Shown here: positions 57,901 to 64,000 of the stretch, piece by piece | Numbering within the stretch: position 1 is the stretch's first letter | How the letters are laid out: each line of letters begins with the position of its first letter | Assembly: GCA_020740775.1 (NCBI GenBank) | Contig: JAHEWK010000009.1 | Location: 1,674,001 to 1,738,000 of the forward strand | Origin: Ilyonectria destructans | Lineage: Eukaryota; Ascomycota; Sordariomycetes; Hypocreales; Nectriaceae | DNA: 64,000 bases | Reading direction: 5' to 3' | Translations under genes and position numbers: made by a program | The notes under the pieces: model-generated | Databases searched by the model: none | What the model saw: the letters and a program-made list of their open reading frames with translations, nothing else | What the model was told of the DNA's origin: nothing

Positions 57901-59220
57901 ATGGACCACTCAGACGGCATGACTCAGGGGGAAACCACTAGCCAGTCGGCTAGCGTACTCGAGCAACTCTTGAGCGAAGTCAGGCTTATGCGGTCCGAGA
58001 ATATGGCCCTAAGAGAGGCAAATGAGGAAACGAAATTGAAGCTGTTAGCACTGGAAACGTCCATCCAGTCTATACAGCCCACACCAGCGCCCACGCTGGC
58101 GCCAGAAGACAATAAGACAACCGCTGTTCCTGTCACTCCCAACACTACTACCAACCCTTCTATCACCGCCGATCCCGCCAATACGGTTATCACTTACAGT
58201 CCTCACCCGACCAAGCGCCCCAAGCTGCGAGATGTCCCGAAGTACAGTGGTGACAAGTCCCAGTGGCGTAGCTGGAAGTTGGAGACCGAAGGGAAGCTAC
58301 GAGTCGACGGCGAAGCCCTCGGAGACGCAGAGGGCCACTTTATGTATGTCTTTATGAGCCTGGAAGGCAAGGCTAAAGACAATGTGACCACCTTTGTGGA
58401 GATGCAAATTGAGAAGAGGACGTTTAATGTGGCTGAACTGCTCAACCGCCTTGAACTGTTGTACGGAGAGAAGGATCGTAAACAGAGAGCTACTCGCAAC
58501 CTGCACTCGATTAAGCAAGGAGAAAACGAACCCTTTACTTCGTTCTACCCTCGTTTCGAGAAAGAGATCGCCAACGCCAATGCCGAATATTGGCCAGATG
58601 ACAGCAAGATTTCTTACCTCCAGGAGGCACTAAACGACAGAATGAAGGCCGCTCTTATAGGCTCTGATTCCGTCGCGATTAGCACCTACGTTGGGCTGGC
58701 AAAGAGGTGCGACTCGCTTAGCAGCCAGATGGAACTGTTAGGCCAGTGGAAGAAACCTCGCGGCAACACGAGGGGCTTGGACAACCACGGTAGTCAGAGC
58801 AGCCAGAGATCTCAGCAACAGCATGTCCAGCAGGCTGAGGTCAGAAGAGAGGACATGATGGAATGGGAGCCAACCCCACAAGCATCCACTCAAGTAAACG
58901 CTGGGCGCACCCGCGGCGGCAAGAACACGAATGGCTACCAGTCCAGGCGACCAGAGGATCAGGCTTTGCTCGGTAAGCGTGCCAAGTGGGTCGATCAGGA
59001 TGAAATGGATGCACGCTACCGCGAAGGACGTTGTCTCCGTTGCGGAAGAGATAACTGCAGAATCGAACGCTGTCCATTAGCCGCACCTATTCGGCCCGGG
59101 AGCGTAACCAGACGCACTCAAGTCAACGCCGCAGCCCCCTCGCGCCCCTCGGTTACCAACGCCGCGATCGTTGAAGAAGGCGAAGATGCCACTCTCCAGA
59201 GCGACGGAGATTCAGACTAG
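57901..59220 (+). CDS. gag: Retrotransposon Gag polyprotein
   Basis: Frame of 439 aa from the first ATG after the leader to TAG at 59218-59220. A coiled N-terminus is followed by a Thr/Pro-rich linker and the capsid-like region: P-K-Y-S-G-D-K-S-Q-W-R-S-W, L-E-G-K-A-K-D-N, L-L-Y-G-E-K-D-R, F-T-S-F-Y-P-R-F-E-K-E. Near residue 380 is a zinc knuckle of unusual spacing and ligands: C-L-R-C-G-R-D-N-C-R-I-E-R-C, i.e. CX2CX4CX4C with Cys in place of the usual His. The tail is acidic. The following pol frame is in the same register, so a small fraction of Gag-Pol may arise by reading through TAG. Confidence 0.92.
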   Translation: MDHSDGMTQGETTSQSASVLEQLLSEVRLMRSENMALREANEETKLKLLALETSIQSIQPTPAPTLAPEDNKTTAVPVTPNTTTNPSITADPANTVITYSPHPTKRPKLRDVPKYSGDKSQWRSWKLETEGKLRVDGEALGDAEGHFMYVFMSLEGKAKDNVTTFVEMQIEKRTFNVAELLNRLELLYGEKDRKQRATRNLHSIKQGENEPFTSFYPRFEKEIANANAEYWPDDSKISYLQEALNDRMKAALIGSDSVAISTYVGLAKRCDSLSSQMELLGQWKKPRGNTRGLDNHGSQSSQRSQQQHVQQAEVRREDMMEWEPTPQASTQVNAGRTRGGKNTNGYQSRRPEDQALLGKRAKWVDQDEMDARYREGRCLRCGRDNCRIERCPLAAPIRPGSVTRRTQVNAAAPSRPSVTNAAIVEEGEDATLQSDGDSD

Positions 59221-62200
59221 GAACACGCGGCGGCTGTGAGAGAATGGGAGACAACCGGTAAAAAGAGAATGGATGGAGATCCATTCATAGCAGACGTTAG
59301 GGTGAATGGAACGGACTTCGTACCATCCCTCGTCGACTATGGTTGCCTCTGCTACGGCGCGGTTAGCAAACGGACCTTCCAATCTCTTCAGCTGCCACAT
59401 ATACCTGTTCAACCTCGCATCCTCGAGAATGCAGCAGGAGACGGCAAGGAGGTTAAGATCGACAAGATCACTTACTTATCGATCGACCTAGACGGACACC
59501 AACAGCGCCGTGTATTTATGTACGTCATTGACGACCTTAACTGGGATATGATTCTAGGCAAACGATGGATGGAAGATCAAGATGTTCACATTCATGCGAA
59601 GGAAGGATACTTGGAGATCGGAACCAGTGGAGCTCAAGTACAAGACCGACAACGCTATCGGCCCCCTCGACTAGAGGTCTCGAAGGTGATGGCCGCTGCC
59701 TTTCTAGGCGACGTGCGCCGCAACAGACGTACAGGCGGCGTTGGAGTTTATGCCGTCACGATGGCGGACATCGACAAAGCCTTGAGACCGAAACCAAAGA
59801 TCGACCCAGTGGAGAAGTTGCCACCACACTACCACAAGTGGTTACAAGCCTTCTCTCGACAACTGGCCAACCAGTTACCTCCCCACAGGCCAGGCGTTGA
59901 CCTGAAGATCGAAGTCCTACGAGACGAACACGGCCGCGAGAAACCCCTACCCTGGGGTCCGCTTTATGGCATGTCTCGCGAAGAGCTATTGGTACTGCGG
60001 AAGACACTTACAGAGCTTCTCGACAAGGAGTTTATCAGAGTTAGCAGTTCACCCGCGGCGGCACCGGTTCTCATGGTGAAAAAGCCTGGTGGAGGCGTTC
60101 GCTTTTGTGTGGATTACCGAGGACTGAACAACATCACCAAGAAGGACCGCTATCCGCTGCCCTTACTCAACGAAACGCTACGCACTGTGGCAAAGGCAAA
60201 GTGGTTCACGAAGCTAGATGTTATAGCAGCATTCCACAAGATCAGGGTCGCCCCCGGAGACGAAGAAAAGACGGCCTTCAGAACACGCTACGGATCTTTT
60301 GAATGGCTGGTAGTCCCATTTGGACTGACAGGTGCACCCGCAGCCTTTCAACGGTATATCAACAGCGTGCTCCAAGACTACCTAGACGATTTCGTGTCAG
60401 CATACATCGACGACGTGTTGATCTTCTCTTCTGGAAGCATTCAAGACCACCGCGACAAAGTCGGCAGGGTCCTCCAACGCCTAATGGATGCTGGGCTACA
60501 GCTAGACATCAGCAAGAGCGAATTCGAAGTCAAGACGGTGAAATATCTCGGGTTCATTATCGAGGCGGAGAACGGGATCCGAGTCGATCCTGAGAAGGTC
60601 AAGGCTGTCAAGGAATGGACTACGCCAACGAACGTAAAAGCCGTTAGAGCCTTTATCGGTTTCGCGAACTTCTATAGGATTTTCATGCCTGAGTTCTCAG
60701 AGATAGCAGAGCCGCTGATACGGCTAACGAAAAAGGACGTACCCTTCCGTTGGGACGACCTATGCGAAGAAGCCTTTGAGAAGCTTAAGGACCTGTTGAT
60801 CACGGCCCCTATTCTAGCTCATTTCCACCCGGAGAGAGAGACTATCGTGGAGGCAGATTCTTCAGGATTTGTCACTGGGGGTGTCCTCTCCCAGCGAGAC
60901 GACGAAGACGGACTATTACGGCCTGTCGCCTATTTCTCGAAGAAACACTCGCCAGCAGAGGTCAACTACGCTATTCACGACAAGGAACTGCTTGCTATTG
61001 TAAGGTGTCTGGAGCAATGGGAACCAGAGCTGCGAGCTGTGAAGAATTTCAGGATCCTCACGGACCATCAGAATCTGAAATACTTCTATTCGGAGAGAAG
61101 ATTAACGGAAAGACAAGTACGATGGTCGGAGTTCTTATCCAGGTTCCATTTCACACTCGAATGGAGACCCGGAAAGAAGGCTGGACTGCCAGACGCGCTC
61201 TCTCGACGAGACCAAGATATGCCAGCCGACTACTCGGACGAGCGGCTCAAGGCACGCATTATGAGGCTCTTTCAGGACGACCATCTTAGAAGGGTACGCA
61301 TCTCGACAGTTTCCACCAACACTGAGGGCGCCCTGGAGTTTGATTTCGAAAAGGATATCAGGCTATTCGAGGACCAGGAATTGCAGCAACTTTGGGACGC
61401 CGCACGCCGAGAGGACAAGCTCTACCAGGAACTCACGAAGCTAGTAGCGAATGGAGAGAAGAACTTACCGACACAGTTGCAAAAGGAGAAGGTTGTGAGT
61501 ATCTCAGAATGCTCACTGGATGACAAAGGTCTCCTATGCTTCCGGAATCGTGTCTGGATACCCAACTCTGAGCCGCTGCGCACGAAGATTATTCAAGCAA
61601 CACACGACTCCCACATTACCGGGCACCCGGGGAGAGACCTTACGTACTCTATTCTGTCGAGACGCTTCTTTTGGCCGGGCGCAGCTAGCGAAGTACGCCA
61701 ATTCGTGCGTAACTGTGAGGTCTGCGGAAGGAACACCATTTGGAGAGACACGAAGAGAGGGCTCCTGAAGCCATTACCCATTCCGCAACGAATATGGAGC
61801 GAGGTCACTATCGACTTCATTACGGACCTCCCACCATCGGGACGGGATGGCGCGACGAACTGCATGGTAGTCACAGACCGGCTTACCAAAGGCGTCGAAC
61901 TCGAAGGCATGAGCGATATCTCCTCGGAAGCGGTTGCTAAGAGACTCTTCGAACGGCACTACCCGGTCCATGGTATTCCAACAGCCATAACCAGTGACCG
62001 TGGGCCCCAGTTTGTCAGCGACATGTGGAAGCACTTCTGCAAACTGCTGCAGATCGAGCAGCGGCTATCGACGGCGTACCACCCACAGACGGATGGAGCG
62101 ACGGAGCGAATGAACCAAGAGGTTGAGAAGATCCTACGAATATGGACAAACTATCTCCAAGAGAATTGGCTAGACCTGCTACCAATAGCCATGGCAACAA

Positions 62201-62910
62201 TCAACGAGAGGGACGCGGCCTCTACCGGCCTAAGCCCGTTCTTCTTCATGCACGGCTACCACAACGAGCCAATTCAGCTAGTCGAGGATCGAAGAGCAGA
62301 AGATGCGAGGGAGGGCGAGGTTATGGCAGAAGACTTCATCCAGAGACTTCAGGACGCCACAGAGTTTGCGCAAGCTGCAATAGCTATGGCCCAAGAGATA
62401 CAGCAAGCCCAAGCCAACAGGCACAGAACTGCCTCGCCCCGCTACAAGCCTGGAGACTGGGTATACCTTAATCTGAAGAACGTCAAGACGTCACGGCCTT
62501 GTAAGAAGCTGGACTGGCTACATGCAAAATACCAAGTGGTCGAGGAGATTAACCCACACGCCTACAAGTTAGACGTGCCCGGACGCATACACCCAGTATT
62601 CCATGTGGATTTGCTCCGGCCCGTCCCTGACGACCCGCTACCATCACAGCAGGTCGATCACGAGAGCGCCCCACCAGTGCTGGTGGACGGTCAAGAGATG
62701 TACCTCGTTGAACGCATCCTCGATGAAAAGAAGGAAGGCACGCACAAGAAGGTGCTCGTGAAGTGGGTGGACTATTCGAGACCCACGTGGGAGCATCTCA
62801 GTGCTGTACGGCATACGGATGCATGGAAACAATGGACAAAGCGGAAGAAGAAGAGAGTCAACTTCGAAAATCATCGTGAGATACACGCCAACTCTGGAGG
62901 AGGGGGGTAA
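59221..62910 (+). CDS. pol: Retrotransposon Pol polyprotein with chromodomain
   Basis: The frame is in register with gag directly after the TAG and open to TAA at 62908-62910; a separate ATG start occurs only at 59269. In order: aspartic protease with V-D-Y-G-C-L-C-Y (DYG where DSG or DTG is expected); reverse transcriptase with K-K-P-G-G-G-V-R-F-C-V-D-Y-R, F-R-T-R-Y-G-S-F and Y-I-D-D-V-L-I-F; RNase H with E-A-D-S-S-G and T-D-H-Q-N-L-K-Y. The integrase has H-x-x-H zinc residues with C-E-V-C, then I-D-F-I-T-D, T-S-D-R-G-P-Q-F and G-A-T-E-R-M-N for the DDE triad. The chromodomain at the end is Y-L-V-E-R-I-L-D, V-K-W-V-D-Y and T-W-E. Apart from the DYG substitution it looks functional. Confidence 0.93.
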   Translation, partial: EHAAAVREWETTGKKRMDGDPFIADVRVNGTDFVPSLVDYGCLCYGAVSKRTFQSLQLPHIPVQPRILENAAGDGKEVKIDKITYLSIDLDGHQQRRVFMYVIDDLNWDMILGKRWMEDQDVHIHAKEGYLEIGTSGAQVQDRQRYRPPRLEVSKVMAAAFLGDVRRNRRTGGVGVYAVTMADIDKALRPKPKIDPVEKLPPHYHKWLQAFSRQLANQLPPHRPGVDLKIEVLRDEHGREKPLPWGPLYGMSREELLVLRKTLTELLDKEFIRVSSSPAAAPVLMVKKPGGGVRFCVDYRGLNNITKKDRYPLPLLNETLRTVAKAKWFTKLDVIAAFHKIRVAPGDEEKTAFRTRYGSFEWLVVPFGLTGAPAAFQRYINSVLQDYLDDFVSAYIDDVLIFSSGSIQDHRDKVGRVLQRLMDAGLQLDISKSEFEVKTVKYLGFIIEAENGIRVDPEKVKAVKEWTTPTNVKAVRAFIGFANFYRIFMPEFSEIAEPLIRLTKKDVPFRWDDLCEEAFEKLKDLLITAPILAHFHPERETIVEADSSGFVTGGVLSQRDDEDGLLRPVAYFSKKHSPAEVNYAIHDKELLAIVRCLEQWEPELRAVKNFRILTDHQNLKYFYSERRLTERQVRWSEFLSRFHFTLEWRPGKKAGLPDALSRRDQDMPADYSDERLKARIMRLFQDDHLRRVRISTVSTNTEGALEFDFEKDIRLFEDQELQQLWDAARREDKLYQELTKLVANGEKNLPTQLQKEKVVSISECSLDDKGLLCFRNRVWIPNSEPLRTKIIQATHDSHITGHPGRDLTYSILSRRFFWPGAASEVRQFVRNCEVCGRNTIWRDTKRGLLKPLPIPQRIWSEVTIDFITDLPPSGRDGATNCMVVTDRLTKGVELEGMSDISSEAVAKRLFERHYPVHGIPTAITSDRGPQFVSDMWKHFCKLLQIEQRLSTAYHPQTDGATERMNQEVEKILRIWTNYLQENWLDLLPIAMATINERDAASTGLSPFFFMHGYHNEPIQLVEDRRAEDAREGEVMAEDFIQRLQDATEFAQAAIAMAQEIQQAQANRHRTASPRYKPGDWVYLNLKNVKTSRPCKKLDWLHAKYQVVEEINPHAYKLDVPGRIHPVFHVDLLRPVPDDPLPSQQVDHESAPPVLVDGQEMYLVERILDEKKEGTHKKVLVKWVDYSRPTWEHLSAVRHTDAWKQWTKRKKKRVNFENHREIHANSGGGG
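62896..62907 (+). other. Polypurine tract
   Basis: GGAGGAGGGGGG lies just before the pol stop TAA, which itself abuts the right LTR. It is the expected plus-strand primer. Confidence 0.85.
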
Positions 62911-63126
62911 TGTAACGGGTCAGGCCCACTTGGCTGGCGGCTCTGCCGCCAAGCCCGAATTCTTCTCCACAGCGCCATCGAGTTGATTCTCGAATCTTCT
63001 ATATTAAAGAAGATATAACGCGTCTTCACGCACCCAGTTTGTATTTAGATTCTTTCCTTTCTTCATCTTGAAAGTAAACAGCATAGGGACTAGTTAGTTG
63101 AATCAACTCACTAGAGGCCTTTCACA
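62911..63126 (+). repeat. Right LTR (216 bp)
   Basis: Appears identical to the left LTR. The CTGAG target duplicate follows at 63127-63131. Confidence 0.95.
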
Positions 63127-64000
63127 CTGAGTACAATGCTCTTTGGTAGGCTTCGCCGTTTTTGAAAAGTCGAAGGTTTCGCAATACTCTCTTTTTTCTC
63201 ATAAGCGAACCCACCTTGGCAAGGAAGATAAAGACGGGGGTCGCAACGCCAGTCCAGGGATGTGGGTATATCATTGAAGGTGAGGCTGTAGAGCAAAAGA
63301 TGTCGAGATAGGATAACGCTTCTGTTTCCTGATCAAGTAGAAAAGAAGACATTGCCTCCCAGTAGACCATTGATGAGACCAGGAAACTTTGAGTTTTATT
63401 CATGCTCGGGGGTTTATCGGGGTCGTCTAGAGCGTTGGTCGACATCCAGGCTTTGAAGAGCTGTCGTGACCCATGGAGGTGGGAAAGTCCCAAGGAGGAA
63501 GGGCTATGCCAAGCCTAATAAAATAATATGAGCGACCCACAACAGGTAAAATAGTATGAAGCAACTTGCCGAAGTCATCCCCAGAAGAATGATGCCTAAT
63601 AGGACATCATCTCTCACCACACTGGTCTGCCTAGGAACCACCGCCCCCAGTTCAACCACTTCGTTACTTGGAGATTCGAGCTCCATCCCGGCGATCTTGG
63701 CTAGTTCGATTGACAGCAATGATATTGCTTCGGTCTGAAACCCCAACGGGATAGCACCACTACCACTGCCTTGGTCGTTTTGATAAAGGTGGGCAGCTGA
63801 CATGCTCATCACGCAGCTGAAAACCAGCGGAGAATCAACAATCATCCTCGACACTTCTGACCTAAATGGGTTATAGAGGGAGTCGAAACACGAGGTAATC
63901 CGACATGTTAGCGAGAAGTAATGGTCTAACAGCACTGAAGACTGTTCAGTGGGGGCATAGAGCGACAAGGACATGTCACAGTCTCCAAAGTGGGGTTCGA
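63127..64000 (-). pseudogene. N-terminal side of the interrupted Fungal_trans_2 regulator (5' end outside window)
   Basis: On the minus strand, the exon 63570-64000 and the exon 63127-63514 encode the front of the regulator domain: L-Y-A-P-T-E-Q, L-L-D-H-Y-F-S, N-P-F-R, S-C-V-M-S-M-S-A-A-H-L, then G-M-T-S joined to A-W-H-S-P-S-S-L-G-L-S-H-L-H-G-S-R. This joining requires a 55-nt intron (63515-63569) with the donor GCAAGT, i.e. a GC-AG intron. Any alternative GT donor puts a stop after the junction. The frame extends upstream to the window edge, where a Zn2Cys6 domain would be expected. The exon stops at the retrotransposon; its continuation is at 56863-57511. Confidence 0.85.

Larger units (their letters stand above)
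57512..63126 (+). mobile_element. Complete Ty3/gypsy chromovirus LTR retrotransposon
   Basis: The element is 5,615 bp with two 216-bp LTRs (57512-57727 and 62911-63126) that look identical base for base. They begin TGTAAC and end TTTCACA. CTGAG is duplicated at 57507-57511 and 63127-63131. A gag frame and a pol frame (protease, reverse transcriptase, RNase H, integrase, chromodomain) are complete, and a polypurine tract directly precedes the right LTR. Domain order and the C-terminal chromodomain identify a chromovirus of the Tf1/sushi/MAGGY type. Identical LTRs mean a very recent insertion. It lies inside a transcription factor gene in the opposite orientation. Confidence 0.95.

Noticed and set aside
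58203..58518. Frames antisense to the retrotransposon gag
   Set aside because: Shadows of the gag coding sequence.

Overview
The window looks like a filamentous ascomycete (Pezizomycotina, plausibly Eurotiales). Most genes carry short introns of about 45-65 nt with GTANGT-type donors and CTAAC/CTGAC branch points. The protein families are typical of that group: LysM and WSC secreted proteins, SAT4-type rhodopsin-domain protein, 2EXR, Clr5, SesA/NACHT, Zn2Cys6 and Fungal_trans_2 regulators. The species is inference. No rRNA, tRNA or CRISPR array was seen. Gene models are hand-spliced from the sequence and are unconfirmed by RNA.

Layout. 0-11.5 kb: the tail of a WSC-domain protein, AT-rich RIP-like DNA, a LysM-repeat protein whose last repeat is split by a retroposon-like insertion with a 15-bp target duplication, a 2EXR protein, a decayed secreted-protein gene, a diverged inverted repeat pair (0.6 and 8.3 kb), and an eight-exon rhodopsin-domain gene. 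11.5-17.5 kb: a gene desert with two relic reading frames. 17.6-24.2 kb: a divergent NmrA-like/Zn2Cys6 pair, a MoaF-like protein and a secreted beta-helix protein. 26.8-36 kb: a metallo-beta-lactamase-fold gene broken by one stop, an MFS sugar transporter with one frameshift, a TA-flanked MITE and a GH3 beta-glucosidase. 36.4-42.6 kb: a truncated SesA-NACHT gene, an F-box-like gene and a Clr5-ankyrin gene. 45.4-50.9 kb: a second LysM protein, a hypothetical protein and a LaeA-like methyltransferase. 52-64 kb: a Rieske oxygenase, a flavin amine oxidase, a small cupin and a Fungal_trans_2 regulator. This last group reads like an amine- or nitrogen-compound-oxidising cluster with its own regulator.

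The strongest finding is at the right end. A complete 5.6-kb Ty3/gypsy chromovirus with two apparently identical 216-bp LTRs sits inside the regulator gene, flanked by a 5-bp target duplication (CTGAG). The element has an in-frame amber codon between gag and pol. Its primer-binding site is exactly complementary to 12 nt of its own LTR, which suggests Tf1-type self-priming. Its protease motif reads DYG instead of DSG/DTG.

A second theme is gene decay. At least seven genes carry an insertion, truncation, stop or frameshift. I saw no clear defence island or other wholly new system.
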